A stretch of DNA of 64,000 nucleotides from Peromyscus leucopus (taxonomy: Eukaryota; Chordata; Mammalia; Rodentia; Cricetidae): contig NC_051071.1 in assembly GCF_004664715.2 (NCBI RefSeq), positions 87,000,936 through 87,064,935 of the forward strand, read 5' to 3'. The stretch's first letter is position 1. Every line of letters starts with the position of its first letter. Of this stretch, positions 21,700-32,868 are shown one piece after another. The translations under genes and the position numbers were made by a program. The notes below the pieces were generated by a model. It saw only the letters and a list, made by a program, of their open reading frames with translations, did no database searches and was not told the DNA's origin.

Positions 21700-22012
21700 C
21701 CAATGTAGCCTCTGCACGTATAGGTATATATGCCTCTGTCTGGGCATGTAGAGGCCAGAGGTCCATGTCTGGTGCCTTTTTCACCATCCTTCAACTTTCT
21801 GTCTTGACTTCAATCTCTCATTGAACCCAGAGCTTACCTGTTGTCTAGATTAGCTGATCATGAAGGTCCAGGATTATTCTTGTTTCCAATGTAGAATGTT
21901 GCAGCATGTTGACACTCCTGGGTTTTTACATGAATACTAAGGATCCAAATGACTCCGGTCATCATGCATGTATGAGAAGCACTTTATTTACTGAACCTTC
22001 TCCCCCGGTTCC
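21700..22012 (-). mobile_element. B3-like composite SINE repeat, degraded
   Basis: The plus strand has 'gtagaggccagaggtccatg' near the start, a 'cattgaacccagagcttacc' middle, and 'gagaagcactttatttactg' plus 'aaccttctccccc' at the end. This is the antisense layout of B3-type repeats, in which the tRNA-like head lies at the right end. Divergence is high. Confidence 0.55.
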
Positions 22013-22798
22013 ACTCAGTGCTCATGCAACCAGTGTTATTCTGAGTATATATTTATAAAATTCATTCAGAGTCATAGAAGCAAAGTTCCATGTCCTAAAT
22101 CCTAGGCAAAGACAGGAGAAATGATATGACCCAGAGTTATTTAGAGCATGTCTAGTAAATTTAAATATATCATGGATTCTCACAAGACATGTACATTCAG
22201 CAAAATAATTGCTAGCATACCATTTGAGTCAATGAAGAATTGATACCCTTAAGGAATTATTATGTTAAATTTTCATACAAAAACTTGTAGAAACAAGTAA
22301 TATTAAATATATGTTTCTATCTTTTTGGGTAAATAATTTTCCCTCAAAGAAAGTTTGGGGTTTTTGTTTGTTTGTTTGTTTGTTTTTTGATTCTTTAAAG
22401 AGCCTTTACAAGTATGAAAGTTTGCTTAAGTGCAGTCTTGAGTATCATGACTAGAGCTGAAGGGTTGATCAGACAGGAACACCATGGTGAGAGACCAGGG
22501 AAGCTGGGGTGATTGTTCAGTGCATTATTGGGAGGAGAACTGGTAAATTACTAAAAACTAAATTGTTCCCTCTTACTAAGCAGTCGATCAGTTTGGTTTT
22601 ATTGTCTCTCTGTGTCCCAATGCTTTGTCTTCTAGTCTCTAGAGATAAAAAAGGGCTGAGCCTAAATCAGGCCTTTCAGGTGTGAACAAACAAATCCAGA
22701 GGCCACATCCTTACCCACCAGGACCTTACACTCCAGACCACTCTGGGTACCAACCTCACCATTCCCAGCAAGGTATCACAAAACTCCTGATGGACCCA
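22013..22798. other. Unique-looking DNA, no gene seen
   Basis: It contains a (GTTT)n run at about 22360-22386. The last part (22677-22798) directly precedes the palindromic element and ends in its target duplication 'gaccca'. No gene seen. Confidence 0.3.
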
Positions 22799-23057
22799 TG
22801 TAGCAGGAATCTTAAAAGTTCTTATTAATAAATCAAACCCAAGGCAAGTTATTGGGGTCCATGCTGGTAGATCAAAGAGACAGAACAAGCCACAGAAAAA
22901 AAAGAGAGGGGAGCCAGAGAAGGAGGAGGACTCCAGGGGCCAGCCACCCAGCTACACAGCAAGCCACGGAGTAAGAGTAAGATGTACAAAATATTCACCC
23001 CAATAACTGGCCTCAGGTTTGATTTTATTAATAAGAACTTTTAAGATTCCTGCTACA
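22799..23057. mobile_element. 259-bp TG...CA element with long terminal inverted repeats
   Basis: The left end reads 'tgtagcaggaatcttaaaag' and the right end is its reverse complement. The match extends about 62 bp into each arm with one gap and about five mismatches; the outermost 34 bp are perfect. A perfect 6-bp target duplication 'gaccca' lies at 22793-22798 and 23058-23063. TG...CA termini and a 6-bp duplication are ERV2-type integration marks. The long inverted ends would let either strand fold into a hairpin. It is either a solo LTR of a family with palindromic ends or a nonautonomous derivative. Orientation is not assignable because of the symmetry. Confidence 0.85.
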
Positions 23058-23345
23058 GACCCAAGGCCTCAGAGCCCACAGCTGTTCACACCACCAAACA
23101 ATTCTGAGCTGGCCTACTCTGTCCTACCCTTTATTTATGTGGGAATCTTCAGAAAGCTCTGGGCCTAATTTCCATCTCTGTTTTAATCCTACAACCTTGG
23201 CCTTTGGATGGCCTTGTTGATCCCCTGTGTGGTGCTTGTGGCATATCACCCATATCTTTCCTACTGGGATCTATGAATGTAACAGACTATCTCTTCCAGT
23301 GACACTCATCTATTGCTCTACGCCTAAACAATAAGGATAACTGCA

Positions 23346-23733
23346 TGTAACTAGAGTTTTCCTGCCTGGCCCACAGTCAGGACAAATCTCTGTCATCTGC
23401 CAGTCCCACAGCTTCTCAGACCCAACCAAGTAAACACAGAGACTTATATTGCTTATAAACTGTATGGCCATGGCAGACTTCTTACTAACTGTTCTTATAG
23501 CTTAAATTAATCTGTTTCTATAAATCTATACCTTGCCACGTGGCTTGTGGCTTACCGGCATCTTCACATGCTGCTTGTCATGGCAGTGGCTGGCAGTGAC
23601 TCCTTCTGCCTTCCTGTTCTTTCTTTTCTCCTCTCTGTTAGTCCCGCCTATACTTCCTGCCTAGCCACTGGCCAATCAGTGTTTTATTTATTGACCAATC
23701 AGAGCAATTTGACATACAGACCATCCCACAGCA
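23346..23733 (-). mobile_element. ERV2-like solo LTR, copy B (388 bp, inverted)
   Basis: This is the reverse complement of the family seen at 16850-17237, with the same length and about 21 differences by hand alignment (about 95% identity, mostly transitions). The flanks 'actgca' (23340-23345) and 'actaca' (23734-23739) are a 6-bp duplication with one mismatch. No internal sequence is attached. The plus-strand frame 23547-23762 is the same antisense frame as in copy A and is not a gene. Confidence 0.9.
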
Positions 23734-23739
23734 ACTACA

Positions 23740-24869
23740 TTTGGAAACATCCAATGTTATAAGACTTCAGTGTTAATATAGGAATTTATAATGTATTTTC
23801 ATCACTATGCATTTGTACAGTTCCTACTAGGTACAAGACTCTGCTATATTTCATATGATTTTTTAAAGATCAATATATTATAATTCTTATCCTTCTGTAG
23901 AGATGTATATGAACCATACACAGTTATTTGGCCAAGGTGCACCTTAGGGTGTAGTTGGATAAAATAGTGTTTCATATAGTTTTGAACAAGTTCTTCTTAA
24001 CATGACATTTGTTTTCAAGTGAACCAATATTCACTAAGAATGCTCCACTAATAAAGCCTTGTGATCAGTTTTATGTGGTATGCAAACAGAAAAAGCATTG
24101 GCTTTACCTTATAAATATTCATGAATAAGAGAGAGAGACTTACCTCAAACCCTGACAAGTCAGGCAATTGGATTAAGAATGTAAGGAAAAAAATAATTGT
24201 CACTGGAACTAAAGGATTGGGGAGGGATCATATGTTAACACTAGAGCTAAATATTGGGATTTGAGCCACATTTTCTAGGAGATAAAGTATAATTCAATCA
24301 GACCTACAAGGCCTAATATTGGTGTTTGGAGAAGAAAATAATTGGATTTAATTATTACAATTGATGTTTCATGAAGTATGTTTACACTCTAATTACCGAG
24401 CAGTGCTGTGAATGCAGATAGGATTCTATAACAGCACAGAGCAGGCTGGGTGAGACAACCCCGCTCCTCTGTGTCTCCTCCTTTGGTGTCTTTCAGTTTA
24501 GTCTGGCTTCTGCAGGTCATGTTCTGAGACCTTCAGCTGTGGTGACATGCCCATGGCATTCATGCAGTAGTAAGGATGTAATGTTCAGACCTCAGTGACC
24601 TTGGCTTGAGTCCTAACTCTACTCCTTCAGAAAAGAGTGCTATTCAATGGACAAATTACTTAAGCTCTTGCCACTTCCTTATTTTATATATAGAATTTTG
24701 GAATGTGCACTCACCTCAGAAAATAGGACTCAATGATGGGTGTAAAATCACAATGTAATCATAATAACCATGTGAGAGGTCAGATGAGGATGCTGTCTAA
24801 TAGCTAGGGACAGTGGTCTGTTCTCTAGTGCCGCATTCTAAATAAAATTTGGCAGACCAACATTTCAAA
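23740..24869. other. AT-rich DNA, no gene seen
   Basis: No repeat or exon recognised. Confidence 0.3.
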
Positions 24870-25345
24870 AAGCGTAGGCTTCTTTATTCTTTGTGTTTTA
24901 ACATCATGCATATCGATCCCATTCATTTCCTTTCCCTTCATATCCACCCTCTGCCCTTGAAACCTCCCCCCAAAATAAAATAAAATAAAATTTAAGAGGA
25001 AAAAAGGAAAATCTCCTCATGGAAGCCACAGTGTGACACACAGTAAAACCCTTTGTCCATATATCTTTACTTGCAAGTGTTCATTGCAAAGCGTCATTGG
25101 CCTGGTCCAAGGCCTCTGGTATCTGCTGGGCCCTCACTGGGACTCCTCCTGGATATCCTGCTGTTGCCCTGTGTTGTGGAAATCCTGCAGCTTTGGGTCT
25201 GCAGGACCAGCTCTCCCACCTGCCACAGGCAGTGTGTATGTGTGGGGGTCATCTCCCTCCCCCCCACTCACACTTCCATATGGCAGTTGAGGGGCAGGGC
25301 CAAATCTCCCATGCTTGTGTTCTTAGGGTAGTTCCCAAACATCCC
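24870..25345 (-). mobile_element. L1-related rodent repeat, antisense
   Basis: The plus strand runs 'gaaacctccccccaaaataa', 'aaatctcctcatggaagcca', 'gtgtgacacacagtaaaacc', 'acttgcaagtgttcattgca', 'actgggactcctcctggata' and 'aaatcctgcagctttgggtc'. I recognise this as a frequent rodent L1-associated segment read antisense. Several frames of 85-109 codons (25033-25426) cross it on both strands and are not genes. The exact L1 region is uncertain. Confidence 0.65.
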
Positions 25346-27679
25346 CACCCCCCTGCCCAACAGGGTCAGTTCTGTTGTGCTACCCAGCTGAGGAACAGGG
25401 CCTGCTTTCCTGAATGCTGCCTTTGACAACCACACTCTTGACGAATTCTTTTGTCTTATTTTTTCCCCCATGGGGCTTATCACCATCTAATGCTCTATAC
25501 ACATTGCTCATTTATTTGTGTCTGCTTCCCCAAATAGAATGTAATCTGTGTGAAGGAAGAGATTATTTCTTTGTTTGTTGTTATAACATCAATCCTTGAA
25601 TGCCTGGCTTTGTTGGGACATTTTTGATTGAACAGTTACAGAAGTGCCTGTTAGTATATGTAGGACCTGAATATTTATCTACAGGTAAAAATATTTATCT
25701 ACAGGTAAAAACTCCCATATGCCTGGGCATGTGGGAGGGCAGCGAGGTACTTCTAATCCATCACATCTTATAAAAGTCCAGCCAGGTATTTCTGGGATGT
25801 TTTATTTTTGTCTCTGCTAGCCTGAGTTTTCACTGAACAACATGAATCATTCTTAGGCATTCAATTATGGTTATCAAGTGAGTTTAGTATACTACACTGT
25901 GTATGGAGTACAAGAACACATTAATTACTTAAAACAAGCTGAGGTAGAAAGAAAATGATGCTCACAGATAAAATGAATTAAGGCACCTGTTCTTGGAGAA
26001 TGTAGGTGACAGGGGTGTTAAGCATGTGTTCTACCTTGACTTTTATGGAGACCTCCTTAGCTTCATCCTTTTCAAACACACATAACAGAATGGGCAAATC
26101 TGAAACAATCAAGGTCAAAGATTCAAAGTCACCATTTGTCATCAGCCATATATCCCCAAAAATTCCACACAAGAGAACTATTATTTTCTTTGAGCGTTTA
26201 ATATAGGAAGGCTTTCTGTCAAGATACTGGGTGATTTACATAGAAGAAAAGAAAAAATTGCATCTCATCTTGAGAAAATCATACTGCCTGTTACATTTTA
26301 ATTGTATAAAAAGAGCTTTACTTTGATTCTGGAGCCACCGTTGCCCCTTTGCAATTTGATTATTATGCCCTCGTGACTCTCTATGGTGTCTGCTTTTCAA
26401 TTATCCTGTGTGGAGCATAAAGCTTACAGATAAATGCCCTAAAATAGAATGTGGTATTGTTTTGCATCTTTTTAAATTGCCTATTAGAAATGAACCTTTT
26501 TTGTAGGGGTTTAAAACTATGTGGCACATGTGTCTTAAGAACTTTGAGTGGAATGTGTATTCATGTTCTATTGTGGGAAGTAAAATGTTTCATAGAGCTA
26601 CAAATGAGTTAGCTAGTTGGCTGATCATGGAAAGCACTTCTGTGTGAAGGCCCTTAGTTATGTAGTATTTAGTGACTGTTTGCCCCGTGAATGGTCACTG
26701 TATGCTATGAGAATCATCATCCCCTCCCTTAGCTGAAGAATGGCTTCAGTTTGGCAGCCAGACCCTTATTCTTACCTGTCTTCTCATTTAAATCTTAGTC
26801 AGCAATTGGCTGTTGTGCTTCTAATACCCTTCCCTAGTTAATGCTTACAGTCCTGTAGGAATCTGTGCATTGATTTTATTACAAGGGGAAAAATGTCAAA
26901 GTGTTCAGTCTTTAAATTATCATGGCTGTAAATGGCACAGACAGAACTCGAGGCCAGGCATTCTTTTTTCATTCAGTATATTATAGTGCCCATCTTTAAC
27001 GACAGTAGCATTCTTCTTGACAGTTACTGTATTATAGAGTATTCTATAATCTTGGGTAAACAGTTTGTTTTAATTCACCCTGAGGAAGTTGCTGACTTAT
27101 CAAGCAGTTTGCCTGAAGGTCTAATGCATAGATCCAATCACTGAGATTTATTCTCCAACTTTGATGTGTTTTAATTCTGAAAATATCCTGCTCAGTGAAA
27201 CTATGGCAAATTTTATGGTGGAGTTTACCCTCTATCTGTCTATCCCTCTGTCTCCAGGTTCTTTCTTCCCTTCTTCCCTCCCTTCTTCCTCTGTCCCTTC
27301 CTCCCTTTATGTGAGAAACACTAACATGGGTTTGGACCATGTTCTAACTCTGTGATACCCTACATGTACCTGGCCACTTCAGTGGTGTCAATGATTTTCT
27401 TGTATTTCTTTGGTATGTATTAGGCTTCAGAAAGTTTTTGCTAGGCATCATGTTCCTCTCTTGACAGGTGAGAAGATTGTTGAGGCTGAACAATACTTGA
27501 GTCATCAGGAAGATCATGTAGATAGCAATGAGCCAAAAAGGACAAACCTCAGATCTTTTAGATCCAAATCTCTATTGTTCCAGTCCATTGTCTCCCATGT
27601 TCCTTATACAGAGCATGTCATACTTTCCAGGCATAAATGCTAATACAAGGACTACACAAGTGTTGGATAAAAGCTATTG
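25346..27679. other. Unique-looking DNA, no gene seen
   Basis: It holds a perfect 20-bp tandem duplication at 25671-25710 and a pyrimidine-rich patch at about 27228-27310. No gene or interspersed repeat recognised. Confidence 0.3.
25671..25710 (+). repeat. Perfect 20-bp tandem duplication
   Basis: The unit 'atatttatctacaggtaaaa' occurs twice head to tail without mismatch. Probably a recent slippage event. Confidence 0.95.
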
Positions 27680-28759
27680 TCTTAGTTAGGGTTTCTATTG
27701 TTATGAAGAGATACCATGACCATGACCATGGCACCTCTTATAAAGGAAAGCACTTATAGCTCAGATTTAGTCCATTGTCATGGCGGGAAGCAAGGCATCC
27801 TGCAGGCAGGAATGGTGCTGGAGAAGGAGCTGGGAGTCCTACATCTTGACTCTCAGGCAACAGGAAGTGGTCTGAGACACTGGGTGTGGCTTGAGCATAT
27901 TTGAGACCTCAAAGCCCACCCCCACAGTGGCACACTTCCTCCAACAAGGCCGTGCCGTATGTACTTCAACAAAGCCACACCTTCTAATAGTGCCACTCCT
28001 GTGAGCTTATGTGGGGTCAATTACATTCAAATTACCACCTTCCACTCTCTGGTCCCCATAAGCTTGTAATAATATCACAATGAAAAGCATGCATTTAGTC
28101 CAACTTCAAAAGTCCCCATTGTTTATAATAGTCTCAAGCTTATTTAAAAGTCTGTAGTTCAAAGTCTCTTCTGAGATTCATGCACTCTCTTAACTGTAAT
28201 CCCCTATAAAATTAAATAAAAAAGCAGATCATATACTTCCAACATATAATGGCAAAGGATATACATTACCATTCCAAACTCAGGGGAGTGAGTATAGTGA
28301 GGAAATCCTGGACTGAAATAAGACCAAAAACCAAACTGTATTTCCATGTCAGATGTCAAAATCCTCTTCAGATCTCCAACTTCTTTCAGTTTTGTTGACT
28401 GTAACACTTCTCCCTCATGGGCTGGTTTCAGTCCCTGTTAGCAGCTTTCCTCGGCAGGTATCCCATGACTCTGGCATCTCCAACAGGTTGGTGTTTCCAA
28501 GGCAATCAAGGCTTCAACTTCACAGCTTCACACAATAGCCTCCCTAGGCCTCAATGCTAGGACACCCCTTACACATGCCTGGCCTCAGTGGCTTTCCTTG
28601 TTGTGGAGGTAAATTCCATAGCCCCTTTCTTCTGTCCTTAACTCTAGAATACATGGCCAAAGCTGCCAAGTTCTGCTGCTTACTGGGGATGGAGCATGGT
28701 CCCCTCATTCAATTACAACTTCACCAACTTTCTGTTTTTAATTAATTCCTTCACTGACT

Positions 28760-28873
28760 AAGCTTGGCTATTCTGGAACTTGCTCTGTAGACCAGGCTGG
28801 CTTCAAACTTGGAGATTTGCCAGCCTCTGCCTCTGGACGGCTGGAATTAAAGGCATGTATTAGCACACCCTGG
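28760..28873 (-). mobile_element. B1-like segment inside the composite repeat
   Basis: 'ttggctattctggaacttgc', 'tctgtagaccaggctggctt' and 'ggctggaattaaaggcatgt' are the antisense B1 order without the usual 3' terminal part. In other rodent copies of the composite repeat I recall the B1-like block sitting at the same place, so it is probably part of the element and not a separate insertion. Confidence 0.65.
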
Positions 28874-29047
28874 TTTAAGCTTTTTTTTTTAATTCTTTTC
28901 TGCAAGTTGGAAACTTAGCTGGGTGGAATCTTGCCCTGAGGTCAGCACTCCCTTTATTCCATTTCTTAATCTGTTTATCTCCTTGAACACAGGATTTAGC
29001 TCCATTCCACTTCCTGGTCCTCCTATTCTCCTCAAATTGTACATTTT

Positions 29048-29467
29048 TGTATATGTACCACATTTTCTTAATTCATTCTTCAGTTGATGGGCATCTAGGT
29101 TGTTTCCAGGTTCTGGCTATTACGAATAGTGCTGCTATGAACATAGTTGAGCATGTATCTTTATGGTATGATTGGGTATAGAAAATATCCTGAGTGAGGT
29201 AATTCAAACCCAGAAGGGACAGACATGGTATGTACTCACTCATAAGTGGATACTAGATATAAAGCAAAGGACAATCAGACTGCAACCCACAGATCCAGGG
29301 AGGCTACATAGCAGGGGGGACCCTAGGATGACTGTGGCTTATAATAAGATTTGGTTTTACTCAATTACTGGGCAAGCCTCAATGAAACATTTCACTATTA
29401 GGATAAGAATTTGTACTGTATCAAGCTGATAATAGAAAAATAAATAAATAAATAAAAATGAAAAAAA
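29048..29467 (+). mobile_element. Twin-primed (5'-inverted) L1 insertion
   Basis: The first 131 bp (29048 to about 29178) are L1 3'-region sequence in antisense: 'agttgatgggcatctaggtt' and 'agtgctgctatgaacatagt'. From about 29179 the sequence switches to sense L1 3' UTR: 'cctgagtgaggtaattcaaa', 'gtactcactcataagtggat', 'gactgcaacccacagatcca', 'caattactgggcaagcctca'. It ends in an AAAT-rich tail. About 70 bp of L1 expected between the two blocks are missing. A perfect 10-bp duplication 'tgtacatttt' flanks it (29038-29047 and 29468-29477). Inversion, junction deletion, duplication and tail together are the signature of twin priming. Confidence 0.92.
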
Positions 29468-30106
29468 TGTACATTTTGCATTTTTCCTTTCTCAGAAAGT
29501 GCCTCTTCATTATAAATCTTCATTAGAGTTAACACTAATAACCACATAATAGAGTCTATACCAGGCTGTTTTGAGATTTCCTCTGCCAATGGAATTAATC
29601 CAAAACTCTTCACTTTAACCTCAGGCAGACTCTTTAGACAAGAGCAAAAAACAGCCACATATCACAAGGCCAGTCTCTAGGCCACACACTAACATTCTTC
29701 TCCTCTGAAATCTCTTGATCCAGGTACCCACAGTTCAAATCATACTCCATACCACTGTCTTCCATGCTCCTATTAGGATGGTCCATTAAGCAGCACTTAG
29801 AGCATTCAACTGCTTTTCTAATCCACAGCTCTATGATCCAAAAAAAATATGGTCTAGCATATCATAGCAATACTTAGTTTCTTGTACCAACTTCTGTCTT
29901 AGTTAGGGTTTCATTAGTATGAGGAGATACCATAACCAAGGCAATTCTTATAAAGGAAAACATTTAATGGAGGCTCACTTACAGTTCAGATGTTTAGTCC
30001 ATTATCATCATGGCAGAAAGCAAGGAAGCCTGCAGGCAGAAATAGTGCTAGAGAAAGAGCTAAGAGCTCTACATCTTGACTCTTAGGCAACAGGAACTTG
30101 AAATGG

Positions 30107-32195
30107 AAAATCGGAGCCAATTTATGTTACCTGTATCCTACAGAGTGGGTGTGGGAACCTTCCTCTGCAGATTTTATCTTATTTTTTGAGACTTTAAAAA
30201 CACATTTTATTCTACAGTCAGGCTCACCACATGAAGATATGTAATAAGTTTCTGTATTCACTTTATATGTGTCTTAGAATCATGAGGATTAGAGGGCACA
30301 GGTCTTGACGAGGAGACAAATTTACATATGCTATAATTCAGTCTGTATTTTGTATTTTAGATACAAATTAACTATAGTTTGATAAGATATTCTGTTTTAT
30401 TTTTCTCAATTGTTAGTGCAAAAGGCTTTATAGCTAAAGTTCCCACTCAAAGTATTTTCTGTATTTTGAGTATTTTCACTAAGGAAACATATGTCCTTTA
30501 GACAGCTGCTTGTGGATTATGTGAGCAATAAGCACTCTCCACCACAGCATGGTAGCCTTCATCCCTTGTGGTCAATGCAGGATGGTCCATGTGTGAGATC
30601 CTAGGTGCACAGACACCCTTGCAGTTCAGCTACTGTTCCCCATGTGTTTAACTGCATGGGTTATGTATGAAATCATGCTATTTTAATATCATTGTTGACT
30701 ACTATCTGTCACCCAGGGTTTGGGAGATGCAGAATAATCGTTTTACATAAAACAGCTGAGTTGGAAATTTTAGTCATTAACTATTTAAGCAGGTTGTTTG
30801 TTTTACTATCTGCCAAAAGGAAATCTTAAGGATAATTCTCAGTCATAGACATCAAATTCTAAAACAGCAACTTTAGCAACATCGTGTCTAAAGAAAGTAA
30901 ACATACTGTGTACTTGAGGAAAGTGAATTGGAGCTTTCCTTCAGATGAAAATAAAACAAAATATTTGAAGACCTTGATCAGTACAAAGTTAACAGTTTTG
31001 TCAACCCTGACTGAGTGACTTTGCAGTGGGATAAATTTGTTTCTTTTGCTGCCAGGTAGGTTCAGGTTTCCAATGCCTTTATCTTTGACACCTGCATGGT
31101 CCCTGATTGTCCTTTATCCTGATCCAAAACATTATTTCATGAGCTACTCATTTCAGATGACTATAAATGCTACTACTTCCTAATCTTTATAGGCAATTCT
31201 GAATTGTTAAAAAAAAAAAAAAAAACAGAAAACAGGAACAAGAAAAAAAATGTATATAATCATCCAGTTTTTGAAATTAAAATTTCCAACCAAACTTAAA
31301 GGAGATTTTAAGAAAATGAGAATGTCTATTTTTCCCTGATATACTTCAATGTAAAAGTACTTCACTATGAAAGAACAAACTGATGGACTATAATATTCCT
31401 ATTTTGAAATGAAATAATCCCTCTCATGTGAGTGATTTAATTCAGGTTTGTTTTGAATACTAAGGTTTTATAAGGTAAAGGTGGCAGTGGCGGTGGTCAC
31501 ATTTAGCAGCAGCTGCTGCGTGGGCCGCACACAGCTGTGTCTTTGCTGATGATGCTCTGGCAATACAGGAACGTGCTCTCCTCAGGGTTGGCTAAAGTGA
31601 AAACTGGTTTAAACAAACAAACAAAAAAAACCCCACATCTTGTAGTTTAATGTAGAACAGGGTGCGTAGAATCAAATAAAAGGTATGAATATAGTTCAAG
31701 AGCATTATTGCTGTTTGTCTATTGACTAAGACAGAGTAAAACATTTTATTTTGTTATTATTCTTTTTTATATGAAAATTACTAGATGTTATTTTCCTCTT
31801 GGCTCTTTTATCTCTTTTCCCCTGGGCTATGGCTAAAATTTTCCATCTCCTCCAGCATCTCCTTGCTGGCTGTGAACTGGGGAAAGAATTTCTTGGCATC
31901 TGTTCCCACCTGTGTTGTAATACGGTGCACTGGAGCCTCAGGGTCAAAGGGCATGAGTTCTCATTCTTCGTTCTCTTTTGGTTTCCTAAGATTTAAGAAG
32001 GGTTTTTCTTAGAGAAATGAGAGACAGTCCTTTTTTACTCTTTTAAACCCCCATAGGACACGTGTTCTGAAAAGTAACAGAAAATAACATCTAACTGGCA
32101 AGGAAACCTTGACTGCGTCTTTAGAGTAAGACGAAGGGAGAACGGGTCAAAACTGGTCTTTCTTGTTTTTGACATTTTTCATTTGTATATGGAGG
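30107..32195. other. Mostly unique DNA, no gene supported
   Basis: A-rich runs occur at 31209-31226 and 31610-31630. On the minus strand 31806-31962 is an ATG-initiated stretch of about 52 codons (begins MPFDPEAPVH, ends at a TAA) with fairly protein-like composition, but I cannot assign it. No introns, poly-A tail or duplication can be shown. The remaining sequence has no recognised repeat. Confidence 0.3.
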
Positions 32196-32365
32196 TAGAT
32201 GGGGGTGCCTAGGGGGCGTGGCTGTGTGCACACATGCATTCATGTGTCTCCGTCAGAGGACAGCTTACAGGAATCACTTGCCTCCGTTATTTGAGTCTTG
32301 GGGACTGAACTCGGTTTACCAAGCTCATGGCAAACACCTTTACCTGATGAACCATTCTAACAGCC
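32196..32365 (-). mobile_element. B3-type SINE
   Basis: The plus strand has 'cgtcagaggacagcttacag', 'tcttggggactgaactcggt', 'ggcaaacacctttacctgat' and 'gaaccattctaacagccc'. In reverse this is B3 head, B box and tail in order. Moderately diverged. Confidence 0.75.
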
Positions 32366-32539
32366 CAGAATAGTCTTTAGAAACTGTCAGCCTGCTTGCC
32401 CAGGGATGGGGTTCAGGCAAGTTAATAAAACCAATGCCTTTTCCTCCAGGCACTTTTAAAAGGGACTAATCTACTTGGCTGGGCAGATGACAACTACAAA
32501 ATGAGGTTCTTAGAAATTAACTCCAGTTGATGGTGGCAC

Positions 32540-32868
32540 CCTTTTTTTGTGTGTGTACATGTTCATATGGGGGGGGCACACTTGCATGTATATGTGCATG
32601 TGTCTCAAGGTCAGAGGATAAGCCTGTGTCAATCTTCAGTTGCTGTATGCATTTTGGGGACAAGGTTTCTCATTACCCTGGAGCTCACCAAATGTGCTAC
32701 ACTCCCTAGCCAGAGAGAGCTCCAGGGATCCTCCAGGCCCCCTTTCCCTAAGGCTAGGATTGCAAGCACAAGCCACTTATGCTCGGCTTTTTATGTGGGT
32801 GCTGGGGCTTGAACCCAGGTCTTTGTGCTTGCAAATACCTTACTGACGGAGCCATTTTCTCAGTGGCT
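32540..32868 (-). mobile_element. Long B3-like composite repeat
   Basis: The ends match B3 ('aaggtcagaggataagcctg' and 'gggcttgaacccaggtcttt' to 'gacggagccattttctcag'). The middle carries a B1-like stretch ('gacaaggtttctcattaccc', 'aggattgcaagcacaagcca'). This hybrid layout recurs at 21700, 35584 and probably 1322 in this window. Frames of 60-87 codons across it are not genes. Confidence 0.65.

Larger units (their letters stand above)
27680..30106 (+). mobile_element. Composite rodent repeat with terminal direct repeats
   Basis: Both ends carry the same segment: 'tgtcttagttagggtttc' at about 27680 and 29896, with similarity over about 215 bp. The left end continues to about 28045 ('attcaaattaccac'). 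Between them lies 'gtctcttctgagattcatgc', 'aactgtaatcccctataaaa', 'catacttccaacatataatg', 'gctttcctcggcaggtatcc' and 'gccaagttctgctgcttact', a run I recognise from many rodent loci. It encloses a B1-like segment (28760-28873) and a later L1 insertion (29048-29467). The direct-repeat layout suggests a nonautonomous LTR-type element. I see no ORF, convincing primer-binding site or polypurine tract. Family name not assigned. Confidence 0.7.

Noticed and set aside
27680..30106. Full provirus flanked by LTRs
   Set aside because: The terminal repeats look LTR-like, but no gag, pro, pol or env reading frame or remnant was recognised between them.
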